Assembly: GCA_002118135.1 (NCBI GenBank)
Contig: BDIU01000202.1
Span: forward strand, 124,001-188,000
DNA from: Trebouxia sp. TZW2008
Lineage: Eukaryota; Chlorophyta; Trebouxiophyceae; Trebouxiales; Trebouxiaceae
DNA length: 64,000 nucleotides
Direction of reading: 5' to 3'
Made by a program: the position numbers and the translations under genes. The notes beneath the pieces are model-generated. The model had not been told where the DNA came from, did not search any database, and saw nothing but the letters and a program-made list of their open reading frames with translations. Of this stretch, positions 55,101 to 64,000 are shown piece by piece (position 1 is the first letter of the stretch; each line of letters starts with the position of its first letter).

Positions 55101-58035
55101 CGCTGCTTTTTGCGCGGCGCCTCTTCAGCAATCATGAGGCAGGCCCAGGCCCAGCCTTGAGCACAGCACTCAAACATGAAGCTGGCGATAAGGCAGCAGC
55201 GCGCAACAGACAAAAGAGCAGCATTAAATGTAGGCCTCAGACAATGGTGACTATGTATCAGGACTGTCTGCCAGCTGCAGGGTTTCAGCCACAACCCTAG
55301 GCCAGAAAAGGCTGCATCCCCAGTATGCGCAAACCCGTGACGCAACTTTGAGCTTTGTCTTGCAGGCGCAATTGCTATGACATTACAGACAATAAAAGGG
55401 CATTCAGTATGAGCATTGACAGACGATGAGTGTGCACCAGGTGTATCTGCCAGCTGCAGGGTTTCAGCCACAACCCCTAGGCCAGAAAAGGCTGCATCCC
55501 CATGGATGAGCAGACCCATGACCCGCTCTTGAGCCTTGTCCTGCAGGCGTGTCTGCTCTGCACGCACCATGCCCAGCACCACAGGGTCGATGAACTCCAG
55601 ATGACTTGGATTTGGTGCTATGCTGAGCCTGACTGGCCCTGATGCTGGGCCTCTGTCCTGTACCAACATAATGCCGTAGGTGTATGACGTCATTTCATGC
55701 CTGTAGAGGCTTCAAGGACAAGCACTGGCTTGATCAAAGTTCTCAAATCTGCTGACCTAAGCCAACTCAGATGACGGCAGCAAGTCAAGGGTTGAGGCTG
55801 CCTGCAACATGTTGTCTGCATATCGCCAAATATTTCTGTCTGCCTGCAATACGCTTTTCCTTGAAGATCTACATTCAATGAAATCTGTGAAGACATCGGA
55901 GCACGCATGTTTAAGCTCAGCTGGCTTCCGGAGCTCAGGTAGCTCATGCTGTATGTTAACGGCCGACAAACAGCAAGCTGCAGCTTTGGTATCTGCAGCT
56001 AAAGGTGCCATCTGACGCATCACAGGTTGGCATGCATTGCAGCTCAAGCATTAGATTGGCATTCATCATCATTGCTGTTTGAACACAGCTGTCATCACAT
56101 ACGCTGAGGCTTACATCAGCGGGGAACTCTAGACTGGCTGATTGGCCCATGTGATATTTGACATCCCCAACATGGAACTCACTCTGCCCACCTTCCATTT
56201 CCCCATACAGCGCCCCTGGTGGCTTCTTCAGAATGTTGCACAGCACATTAAGACGGCCCCTGTGCAGCGTCACCATCACCATCATTGTCATCAGCATCAG
56301 CATCAGCATCAGCATCAGCATCAGCATCAGCATCAGCATCATCACCATTGTCATTAACATCAGCATCAGCATCAGCACCAGCAACAGCACAAGCACCAGC
56401 ATCAGCATCAGCAGCAGCATCAGCAATTTTACAATTTGTAGTAAGCTGTTGTGACCCTGCTAGATGCATCAAGAAGCAATGGAGTGCCTCCATACAACTC
56501 TGTCCAAAGCAATGCAGGTCGACGCAAATGAACTGCAGACTCACTCTGGGAGCTAGCATCTGACTTGCGTTGTGATGTGGATGCTTTGAAGCAAGATGAA
56601 CTGGCTTTTGTCAAACAACAGTGTGACCAGTAACAGCTCAGATGTCTGCAGACCTGTGTGGCATGCCCAGCTCAATGCGGCGCACCCCATGCTGAGCGCA
56701 ACGAGCCACCAGGGTTTCTAACCCCACCATCATAGCTTCACAACCCTCAACTCCAAACCTCTGCAGGCATGGTGGTGATACCTGGTCAACTTGAGAGCAG
56801 AGGGTGGCATGTGCTTCTGGAGCTCAGCAGCTCTGCTCTGGAAGTTCCAAGCATAGCATCTATTCAGTGTAAGCAGCATGTTGTGAGCCATATAAGCAAG
56901 TAATGAGTGCCGTTTGCTGTGCAACGCTGGCTCTACGAGGGCTTTGATGACGGCAGCAAGAGGATCTTTTTGCAATGGACACGAATCAGCTCAAAGGTGC
57001 TCAAGAATTTTCCTGCCAGTTGTGCAGTGCTGGGCTGAGAGTAAGTGCTTGTCAGATTGAGGCAGCAAGCTGACCTTCGAAGCAGGAAACTTGGAGGCTA
57101 GGAAGCGCTCAAAGGCATCGGCATCTACAAGACCACGCAGGATAGCCAACTGTTGTTGTCTGGTAGATGACTGCCTGTTTTCCATTTTTTGCACCAGCCA
57201 CTGCTTCTTCTCACTGCATAGCAGCAAAGCTGAATAATGATATACATGCACAGTGTTGTTGTGCATGCTGTGCAAAGCACTATTGGCCTGCCGCATATCT
57301 CTGGAGCACTGCATTGCTATCACGGCCTGGTCATTGAACTAAAAGACAGCATGTTACCTCTATCGTGATACAATGGTGCACCATAAACAAAAGGCCATAA
57401 GCACAGACAACAAGAGGGTATGTGTTCTGTACCTGGTGGCTAAGTGGTTGAGCTCAGCACTGAGGGTGCCGCAATAAGCAGCATGCATTTTCTTGACAAT
57501 GGCTGGCAAGGTCCATGCTTTCTGTATGGATTGAGGATTCACGACGTTTCCCACACAAAACTGCCTATGATGGAAGCACTCAGTCAGGAAAAGGTGCATG
57601 ACAGCTCATGGGGCTATATGAAGATGCCCTTGATATACCTGTCATCATCGGTGGGTAGTGCCAGCCCCAGCTTGTCTGCAACTTGCTGTGAGCTGATCTG
57701 AGTGGACTCTGCCAGATGCAGGTCATGAACGATTGTGCCAAGGTTGCTGTTGCTCCTGCAGGCAAGGCACAGCCATCCTGCTGCTGCTACACAGCAACCA
57801 GCATGCAGCTATGATGCTTGCAAGCAGTGAATACAGAGACAGACCAGGTCGTTGCTCTTCTGGACTCAGCAAGCCAAGGCCCTTGCCGCACTCGCTGTAG
57901 AGGGTCCAGCGCTGCAGCTAAGTGCCCGTCATTGCGAAAGGAGTGAATCAGAGAAGCGACTTTGAGAGTGTCCTCGATCTCCAGTGAAGCAGCCTCGTTG
58001 CTGAACCACCTCCGTTGCATCGCTCGTTTAAGCAT
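46104..58035 (-). CDS. OGDH: 2-oxoglutarate dehydrogenase E1 component, mitochondrial
   Basis: Thiamine-diphosphate-dependent E1 subunit of the TCA-cycle complex converting 2-oxoglutarate to succinyl-CoA. Nineteen exons: 57845-58035, 57639-57755, 57433-57564, 57075-57213, 56654-56760, 56115-56259, 55438-55657, 54802-54916, 54288-54410, 53812-53959, 53224-53334, 52597-52709, 51302-51547, 50178-50380, 48811-49034, 47931-48092, 47163-47411, 46652-46852, 46104-46325: 1,055 residues. Motifs: HRGRLNVL (about 228-235), [19 protein letters not shown] with [10 protein letters not shown] (cofactor site), [81 protein letters not shown]. Start: ATG 58033-58035, with a basic mitochondrial-type N-terminus ([12 protein letters not shown]). 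The family's usual N-terminal FLxGxxxxYLEEL segment is absent, as in DHTKD1-type E1, so 2-oxoadipate specificity is a weaker alternative. Exons 13 and 16 carry in-frame insertions relative to family members. Introns are full of exon-edge echoes. Confidence 0.93.
47463..47570. repeat. echo of OGDH exon 17 acceptor edge
   Basis: Copy of the first about 95 nt of the exon 47,163-47,411 located upstream in the intron. It keeps the reading [11 protein letters not shown] for eleven codons and then has a TGA stop, so it is a decoy. Confidence 0.85.
48130..48450. repeat. two echoes of OGDH exon 16
   Basis: Nearly whole-exon copies of the exon 47,931-48,092 at about 48,130-48,262 and 48,314-48,450. 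They retain the Gln/Gly-coding core and, in the nearer copy, the acceptor (plus-strand GCAAAGCCATCACCTG). Both have indels; the farther one also has a C-run of 10. Confidence 0.8.
49130..49245. repeat. short imperfect tandem repeat in OGDH intron
   Basis: Words CATAGGTCACAT and CATAGCCATGGAACA alternate several times. Slippage repeat lying next to the exon 15 echoes. Confidence 0.7.
49213..49420. repeat. two echoes of OGDH exon 15 acceptor edge
   Basis: Copies at about 49,213-49,277 and 49,321-49,420 of the exon start (true boundary 49,034). Both keep the acceptor (plus-strand CACCTGCAG or CACTTGCAG) and the word AGCACCAGGCCTG or AGTACCAGGCCTG. The exon-like part in the farther copy extends about 70 nt. 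Confidence 0.85.
49655..50130. repeat. four echoes of OGDH exon 14 donor edge
   Basis: Copies of the 3' edge of the exon 50,178-50,380 at about 50,035-50,130, 49,880-50,010 (the longest, over 110 nt of exon), 49,765-49,815 and 49,655-49,715. The shared word is TGGTCAATGATGACTTGGGC or close variants. Donor GTCAGC/GTCACC versions persist in the nearer copies. Confidence 0.85.
50850..51245. repeat. three echoes of OGDH exon 13 donor edge
   Basis: Copies at about 51,135-51,245, 50,985-51,095 and 50,850-50,945, period near 150 bp, of the 3' edge of the exon 51,302-51,547. All contain GGTCATACAG followed by GGCAGCATGGCGCTG or AGCAGCATGGCGCTG, that is, the QRHAALYD coding stretch, and a donor-like GTGACC/GTGGCC or AAAG/G equivalent. 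Confidence 0.9.
51620..52035. repeat. three echoes of OGDH exon 13 acceptor edge
   Basis: Copies at about 51,620-51,745, 51,773-51,885 and 51,925-52,035, period near 150 bp. Each keeps AGAGCTTCTGCCATGGCAAA-like text (coding FAMAEAL in reverse) and the CAGGCA(G/T)A(T/C)GTG acceptor region. A one-base insertion after the AEAL codons breaks the frame in the nearest copy. Confidence 0.9.
52300..52915. repeat. echoes on both sides of OGDH exon 12
   Basis: Acceptor-side copy at about 52,840-52,915 (shared TTCCTGCCTGCCCCA and GCCTGCCTGCCCTACTGCCTGCAC). Donor-side copies at about 52,415-52,480 and 52,300-52,350 (shared GCAAGAGGCTCACC or GCAAGAGGCTTGCC). The true exon is 52,597-52,709. Confidence 0.85.
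55255..55375. repeat. echo of OGDH exon 7 donor-side part
   Basis: A copy of about 115 nt of the exon 55,438-55,657, 185 bp downstream on the coding strand. Very similar (CAGCTGCAGGGTTTCAGCCA shared exactly) but with one base deleted in the CCCCTAGG run, which shifts the frame. Confidence 0.9.
56276..56428. repeat. CATCAG hexanucleotide microsatellite
   Basis: An imperfect run of CATCAG/CATCAC/AGCACC units in OGDH intron 5, starting about 17 bp upstream of the exon 6 acceptor on the coding strand. Its out-of-frame readings produce meaningless Met/Leu, Ala/Asp or Ser/Ala runs. Confidence 0.95.
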
Positions 58036-58951
58036 GCTCGTGCCAGGGGCCCGGCTGTGCAATTTTCAAAGTTGCTGAGCATCATCACGCGCGATGAGCT
58101 GTGCAGCGCAGGCCCACAGGTATAGTGACGCTTGCTGGCGCCGTCGTGGAGCAGCGTATTGCACATTCTGACACATGCCACTCAAGCAGCTGGCTGCTGT
58201 GACAGTACTGTTGATCATGATCGCGGCAGAGCTGAAGCAATCTAAACAAAACGTTTGTCGGGCCGTCAAACGCTAACGAAAACTACCTAGCTTTGCGCAC
58301 GATGCGCTGGCTTTGACTCCGAAACATTTCGCTCAGTTGACCGCTGCTGTGCTTTGACCTGATCGAGATGATAGCACAGCATGCATGCCCCAGCTCTGCT
58401 GTGACTCGAAATTTACACTCTCATTGGCACATCTTATGCGTCCAGGTGGCAAGTCAGAGACCTGTTGATTTGCTGGTCATTACACAATTTGTTGATGTTG
58501 GAGAGGTTGCTGCCACATGCAGCAAGACACAACATGCACTGTCACAAGCATAGTATTTGGAGCGCTCTTTGCAAGATAGCTGTTTTATGCAATTGTACAG
58601 CATCGCTCTGGTGCACAATGTGTTCCTAAGGCATGCTACAAGGATGCTGCAGCTGCATTTTGTTATGCTGCATAGCTGATCAAGATCTGAATCTTGCTTT
58701 CATCCTGCATGGCAACTTGCACATCAAGCAAGTGCACCTTTTATGGCAAAAGAAATTTGCATGCGCAGCTGCAGAGCGATAGCATCGTGCAGTGATCCAG
58801 GTGGCAGCTCAGAGCGGCTCAGCTGCATGTGTAACAGATCAGCTGCACACCCCATATTGCAAAAGCAACCCAGTCACCACCCAGCGTAACCGGGCTGAGA
58901 CTGCTGTCTCTGCAGCTGCACGGCTGATTTGCTGCTCAAAATAGCTAGCGA
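58036..58951. other. intergenic, OGDH promoter side
   Basis: Between the OGDH start and the stop of the next minus-strand gene. The first about 300 bp is richer in CpG and probably the OGDH promoter. No gene seen. Confidence 0.45.
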
Positions 58952-60270
58952 TCAACTTGTCTGCAGAGCTGCAGGGGCTCCTGTTGTGGCTGACGCAACA
59001 AAGCTGGATGAAGGCTTGCTCATCCATTCTGCCTCAGTGTGCAAGGCTTGCTGCAGCTGCTGCTCAGCCTCCCTCAACTCAGCTACTTCAGCTTTGGCCA
59101 GCTCTGCTTTTGCTCTGTATAGGACAAAATCTCACTCTATACATGCTGAGGAACGACTTGGTAAATGGCACAAACAACAGCAGCAGTCTGCATGCTGAAA
59201 AGATCTCACTCCAGTAGCTCACCAACTTGCTGTCTCGATGCAATGATGCTCAAGCAGCTTGCTACTGAGCCCCAGCATGCAGCCAAAGACACCACATAGC
59301 AGAATTTGAAGCTTGCATCAAGCTTCCGTGTGGTTGAAGTTTGTGCAGAACGCTTGTCGCTTTCTGAAGACTTTCAAGCCTGTGATTGCACCTGGATTTG
59401 ATAGAAGCTTCTGCTAGCCTTGAAGCCTGTTCCTCAGCTTCTGTGGCCTTTGTTTCCATCTCTACCAACCTACAGGCAACAGCAACCGAATGAGCTGTGC
59501 TGTGTTGTCTGGCGCCTTTGTAAATCTCTTGCAGGAGCTGGTCATCATTATAGGGAAATTACGCCTGTGCTTAGCCATATTGTTATTAGCAGCAGATTAG
59601 CCATGTGAACTCACTTTATTTGTAGATGGAGCTTGGATGCAGCAGCATCTGCTGCAGACTGTGAGCGCGCTAGGCTGACAGCATGTGCCTGCACGTCAGC
59701 TGCTGCAGCCAACTCAGAGCGTAGCTGCATATTCTCCAAAGCACATTGTAGGCCTTGTTGCAACGCAGCATCATATGCGTCCTGCAATGGCATAAGATCA
59801 AACAGTTCAAGCTCTTGGTCATATGCAGCTGCAAGCCTCTGGCCAGAAACAGCAGCAACAATCAGCTGGTTTGTGCATTTGCACCTTTACTTGTGTGAGG
59901 AGCGGCCTGTATGCTGCAAAACCGTCTATGAAAGCCTCAAACACTTCTCGGTAAACGTCAACTTTGAGGCATGCAGCAGCTTCTGGATTCCTTTGGCCAG
60001 GTACAAGATTTGCATCCACCATCATCTCAGCTGCGCACATTTTGTGCGCCAGGAGGTCCTGCAAATGCTCCAGCAGCTTTGGCTTCCTGACGTTATTCTT
60101 TGGATAGACCTACGCCGGACACACATGTTCAATTTCATGTGCAGACAGGTTGGTGTTGTACCCGTCACACTGCTGCAATCCAAGCCTACCTCAAGGAAGC
60201 AGGCATCGAGACCGCTGCCAGACGCTGCTGGCATCTTTGTATTGCTTGCTGACTGTGGTGAAGCTAACAT
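58952..60270 (-). CDS. TSNAXIP1-N domain coiled-coil protein
   Basis: Five exons: 60190-60270, 59885-60097, 59615-59781, 59392-59469, 58952-59114; 233 residues plus stop, phases consistent. Residues about 30-115 match the N-terminal domain of translin-associated factor X-interacting protein 1: KPKLLEHLQDLL followed by VYREVFEAFIDGFAAYRPLL, the YREVF-x-x-FI-x-x-F-x-x-Y-x-PLL core. The rest is Ala/Gln/Glu coiled coil (ALENMQLRSELAAA, ATEAEEQASRLAEA, AELREAEQQLQQAL). Family members are often linked to cilia and sperm, which would fit an alga with flagellate stages; that role is inference. Start: ATG at 60268-60270. A further 5' exon is possible because an open frame with LPDIRSPLRG lies at 60,391-60,660, but it lacks an ATG and a donor. 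Confidence 0.75.
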
Positions 60271-60946
60271 AGTGTCCCTGCTGTCAGGAGGCGCAGACCA
60301 CGCAGAACACAATGTTTTCAGTTGTTGAATCAGGGATCAGATGAGCGCCCCATTACCGCGGGTGTGTTGAAGAGTCAGGTCAAACACAAGTCATCTGCAC
60401 GCCAAGCGTCTCAAGCTGTTAACTGCGCCGCGTAAGGGACTTCGAATGTCAGGTAGTTGCAAAGCAGCCTTATTGGGTGCCAAAAGGTGCGATCGCTGCC
60501 GCAGTGTCTGTCTGTGCACATGCTCGGTGCATGATCGCAACAAAAAGTATTGCCTGCTCGTTGGCACAGGAATCTGGTGAAGTTTGACCTCGTCAGAATC
60601 CTCACTTGGGTCGTGAGAATCCAGATTGCCTGTTCGTATGGCCCAACAAATTGATTTCACTGACTGCTTTCACTCAGATGCGTCTGGACCAAAGTGGTTG
60701 CACGTGGACTTCATGGCAGTTGCAGGAGCTTTTCAAGACACAAACAACATCCAGAAAATGCAAGGAGTCTAACAAGGTCATGGTGAGATTTGAAGCGGGA
60801 CAAAGAAAACATTCAAAATTTCAATGCTGTAGAAATAACATGTCATGTTGTTCAGTGTAAAATGAAATGGCTGTACACCTGCTGACAGACATGTTTGAAT
60901 AGCTATAGAGCTAAACGGCCAAACAACGAGATAAGCCTAATGCTGC
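60271..60946. other. intergenic, no gene supported
   Basis: Between the coiled-coil protein start and the PLC-like gene stop, both minus strand. Contains the ATG-less open frame at 60,391-60,660 noted above, which may be a 5' UTR exon. Nothing else seen. Confidence 0.4.
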
Positions 60947-63801
60947 TCAGAATGCTTTTGTTGGCCAGGTAATGTTCCAATCAGGCCCTGCAGAAAACAG
61001 AAGAAACTCAAATGACTGCCATGGTTGTGAATGCTGCATGGGCATAACAGAGCAACTGTACACTCAGCAAACTTAACGCAATGGTGCATCAAAGACAACA
61101 TTACACTTGTACCCCACAAGCAGCTGTTGCAAGCCATGAATGAACAACCCCAAAGTTGGATGACAAATGAATTAGTACCTTGTACAGGCAGCCATGCAGC
61201 CTCGACAGGCGGCCCGACATTGGTTTTCAGCAGCGTTTGCAACTGCATGTTCTCCTTTGCATGGTGTGGCACTTCCCAGGCATAGCCAGGCGGGCAGTTG
61301 CCCCTAGGCCCTGTTGCGAGCTGCCATTCAGCCCCTGACCCTCTGCAGGCTGTTGGCAGAGCTGTGCTGCATTTCATGGCTCTCCAGCGCCCGTCAATGG
61401 CAGATATAGCACCACAATAGTCCTGTGTATCAGATACAACGCTCAACAGCAGGCATTGCTCAATGTGCATTAGGCATGAGGATAGGTCATTGGGAGGCAG
61501 ATTTAGTGCTTCGGTAGGTAATTCAGCAACAGTATATGATTTCCACTGTGTCACAAAAAAGAACCATGTGCCCCCGCTCAAGAGGAAGCATCAACAGACC
61601 ACAGCCAACCCATAGGCTGACTGCAAAAGAAGGAGCTGCTGTCAGCATTAGCGTGCTTAGTCAATGCAACTTCTTTCAGATAGACTGCTGGCATGTACAG
61701 TGTACTGCACACCACGCATTAGTGAAGAATGCAGCCTGGCAAACGAGTGCAAGCATGGGTGTATACCTCACTGTCCTGTGTAAGAAACAAGGACTGCAGC
61801 ATATCCCGCAGCATCATCCACATCTGACCAGGTGGTTTCTGCCCAGAGTATGGGTTGTAGGGGTGGCCATCAGCCCATGTCCAAATGGTGGCTGCCACAC
61901 GCACTGGCGTGAGGGAGTCAGGGGAGGGTGAGTTGAGACCACAGCGTGTGATGTCTGGCAAAGTCACTTCATCAAGCAAAGGCCTGCACCAAAATACCAA
62001 TTGGGCTAGCCCAATCCGCCTGACCATTATTGTTGTCACCAATGCAGCAAGGGAGAGATATAGCAGCATGTCAGTAGCAGCATGTACATAGCTGCATTTT
62101 GTATGTGCAAGGCTCAGACAAGAAGGATCACAAAGGCAAGTCTCCTAAACGTGTCAGTGATGCATCTGCATAAAAATGAAGCCACAAAGTGCGTCACCTG
62201 TAGCTTCCTGGCATGATCAGCAACTCATCACTATCGCATATGTAGCAGTGCAGGATTGCCTACAATCTGCAGCAGCCAGACTTACTCATTGGTTGCACCC
62301 CAGATGAAGTCACAGTTCATAGGGCCATACTGCAGTTCACAGGTGGTCACCCGGTACAGCGCCCCTGACAGCGTCTGGCCATCAGCAGGGTAACTGCCAT
62401 TGGTCTCCACGCTGCAGACGGGCTCCCCAACAAAGTGTCGCAGGGGAGGCTCTCTCCACCCACACACTGTCCCATCCCTGCATGAATCAGCATGTCAGCA
62501 AGCTAAAGCTGCACTGTCACCAGAAAATGCGGAATTACTGTCCTAAAATTGAGTGCAGCAGAGCGAGGGGTCTGTTATGGCGGAATCATCAAGTGATTAC
62601 GCCGAAGCAACAGGTGGATGCTGAGGCGTAAGCACGTCGTGTTACCGGTGCATGGCAGCACCTGCTGTGCCCAAGCGCAAGCTAAAAGTGCATGAACAGT
62701 TGCTATGCCATGTTCAGAGCAGCTGACCCATACACCATACTCAAGCTTGACAACTGTGCTAAATTGTGCTACAGCAGATCCTGGCGCATCCACGACATGA
62801 CTGATGGCAGTCAACCAACTTCAAATTATCTAAATGCCAAGCACTGCTCTGCCTGAACTGCAGCACAGCCTTCAAGCCTGGTTGCTACAATTAGAACAAC
62901 TCACTTGCTGAAGATGACTGTGTTCATAGCCAGACCATAGTCTGCCCCACTGACAAACATCACACGCTTGCCCCTTGCAACTAGCTCGTTCATGGATGGC
63001 CATGTGCCCCCAAGCAGTGCTAGCTCTGGTGGTGTGAAGATGGACGCCAGTGGGAAAACTGACAGCGTCAGGTTTAGCAAAGCTGGCACCATGTCCTGCA
63101 TGAGCATTCAGCATGTGACACCAGCCTCATGCTGCACACTGTCACTGACAAAATCCAGCAAAGCCTACATGCAAGTTGTACAAAGCCATCAGCGGGCAAG
63201 GACACCCCACGTAATAGCAGCACAGCAGGCTGCTGCCATGCCGGATGAAGCATACACTGTGGAGTTGCACAGCAGATGCAAGAAAATTGTGTGGGCTGAG
63301 GCCTATTGTTGACCTTTCCCAAAGACGCTGGCAAGCATGCATTGCAAGCCTTTGCAGATATGGACTGCATCGATGCTGTTGCAGCAGTGTCAGAGACTTG
63401 GGAGCCTGAAAGCCTGTCAGTCTAGCCCACTGCCTGCTTCTGATCTGAGCATGCTCCAAGCAGATGCAGATGTGAACAGCAGCATGATGAGCAGCCAAGC
63501 TGCAGCCAGGTTGTGGGCAGTGCCTCACCCAGGAAGCTAGATCCATCTGATCATCAAAGAAGACAATCAGGAACTCCTGCTGATTCTGAGGCATGGTGAG
63601 CCAGTCTGCCACTTCCTGCATTGCTGTCAGCAGCGTTCTCTGCTCTGCAGCCGGAATGCTGCTCAAGCTCGGCTCGCATCCGATTGTCTCACTGTCCCAC
63701 CGGATGTTATGGTGCAGCAGCTTGGCCAGCACATTGAAGGCTGTGATTAGGCGGTCCAGATTTGAGTGGAAGCCTCCACAATGTGCAATGCGGAGGTCAC
63801 C
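60947..63801 (-). CDS. PLC-like phosphodiesterase with lectin-like tail, 5' partial
   Basis: Exons 63529-63801, 62905-63095, 62286-62477, 61767-61983, 61179-61422, 60947-60987 (386 codons including stop); the N-terminal exons lie beyond the window. The first two exons match the later half of the PI-PLC X-like fold: RIAHCGGFHSNLDRL, QQEFLIVFFDDQMDL (the Asp-rich strand), then WPSMNELVARGKRVMFVSG. Next comes a Cys-containing region (GEPVCSVETNG, TWADGHPYNPYSG), and the tail DYCGAISAIDGRWRAMKC...PTACR resembles C-type lectin-like C-termini that follow this fold in algal and oomycete proteins. The paired cysteines suggest an extracellular or secretory location. Catalytic His residues of the N-terminal half cannot be checked. 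Substrate unknown. Confidence 0.75.
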
Positions 63802-63935
63802 CTGCATGAATAAGATTGCTTAACACGGACAAAACCAGAACATCTCTGAGGCTGATGATCAAGCCACAAGCTTCATCATGTGTTCGCACAGGTTTCCTTG
63901 CACTTGGGACCTGTTCAGTTTGCTGGTCAGCTTTG

Positions 63936-63990
63936 AGAAAAAGAAAAAAGTCTATGCTGTTAGGCGTCATAACGGGAGCCTCTGTTTATA
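63936..63990. repeat. dispersed repeat, copy 2, at window edge
   Basis: GTTAGGCGTCATAACGGGAG within a block that matches 9,205-9,250 in the same orientation, including the A-run before it and the CCTCTGT word after it. The element may continue outside the window. Confidence 0.7.
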
Positions 63991-64000
63991 CAGGCAGCCT

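Noticed and set aside
56248..56563. Ala/Asp- and Ser/Ala-repeat proteins
   Set aside because: Translations of the CATCAG microsatellite in an intron.
59633..60328. 231-residue plus-strand open frame
   Set aside because: Antisense to two exons of the TSNAXIP1-N gene; Cys/Ser-rich composition typical of a shadow frame.

Overview
The window is nuclear DNA of a green alga, most likely Trebouxiophyceae-like. Evidence: a plant-type phosphoribulokinase with a chloroplast transit peptide, plant-type MCTP, 2-oxoglutarate dehydrogenase E1, RED/IK and prenyltransferase-alpha genes, dense introns of about 80-1,200 bp with GT-AG (and a few GC-AG) ends and strong TGCAG acceptors, and middling GC content. 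I saw no prokaryotic operons, tRNA, rRNA or CRISPR. Gene models were assembled by hand from conserved protein segments plus splice sites. For eight of the ten family- or profile-supported models (all except the incomplete 7,971-18,199 gene and the 5'-partial PLC gene) the exon lengths sum to a whole number of codons ending at a stop; the partial models are phase-consistent throughout.

Layout: 1-803 (-) 5' part of a secreted repeat protein; 1,615-6,388 (-) phosphoribulokinase; 7,971-18,199 (-) a large unrecognised gene with disordered, proline-rich middle exons; 18,420-18,593 a pogo-like MITE; 19,677-20,516 a decayed LINE; 21,927-22,568 (+) a doubtful small gene; 23,080-27,736 (-) the spliceosomal protein RED/IK; 27,905-28,356 (+) an 86-aa protein ending 26 bp before the start codon of the farnesyl/geranylgeranyltransferase alpha subunit (28,383-30,070 +), a possible dicistronic pair; 30,422-31,106 (-) a small membrane protein; 31,381-42,764 (+) an MCTP (C2 domains plus membrane anchor) of at least 20 exons; 44,026-45,042 (+) a secreted Ala/Asn/Ser/Gly low-complexity protein; 46,104-58,035 (-) 2-oxoglutarate dehydrogenase E1 in 19 exons; 58,952-60,270 (-) a TSNAXIP1-N coiled-coil protein; 60,947-63,801 and beyond (-) a PLC-like phosphodiesterase with a lectin-like tail.

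The outstanding structural feature is that many introns carry degenerate tandem copies of the edge of the neighbouring exon together with its splice site (here called exon-edge echoes). Acceptor-side copies lie upstream of the true exon and donor-side copies downstream. They occur in PRK, the FT-alpha gene, the MCTP gene, OGDH and two unrecognised genes, and reach six echoes around one OGDH exon. Most are broken, but in MCTP one full exon copy and two 96-nt transmembrane exon copies are still open, phase-compatible and flanked by splice sites, so they could be used. The genes have unrelated jobs (carbon fixation, mitochondrial TCA cycle, splicing, prenylation, membrane contact or trafficking); I see no functional cluster.
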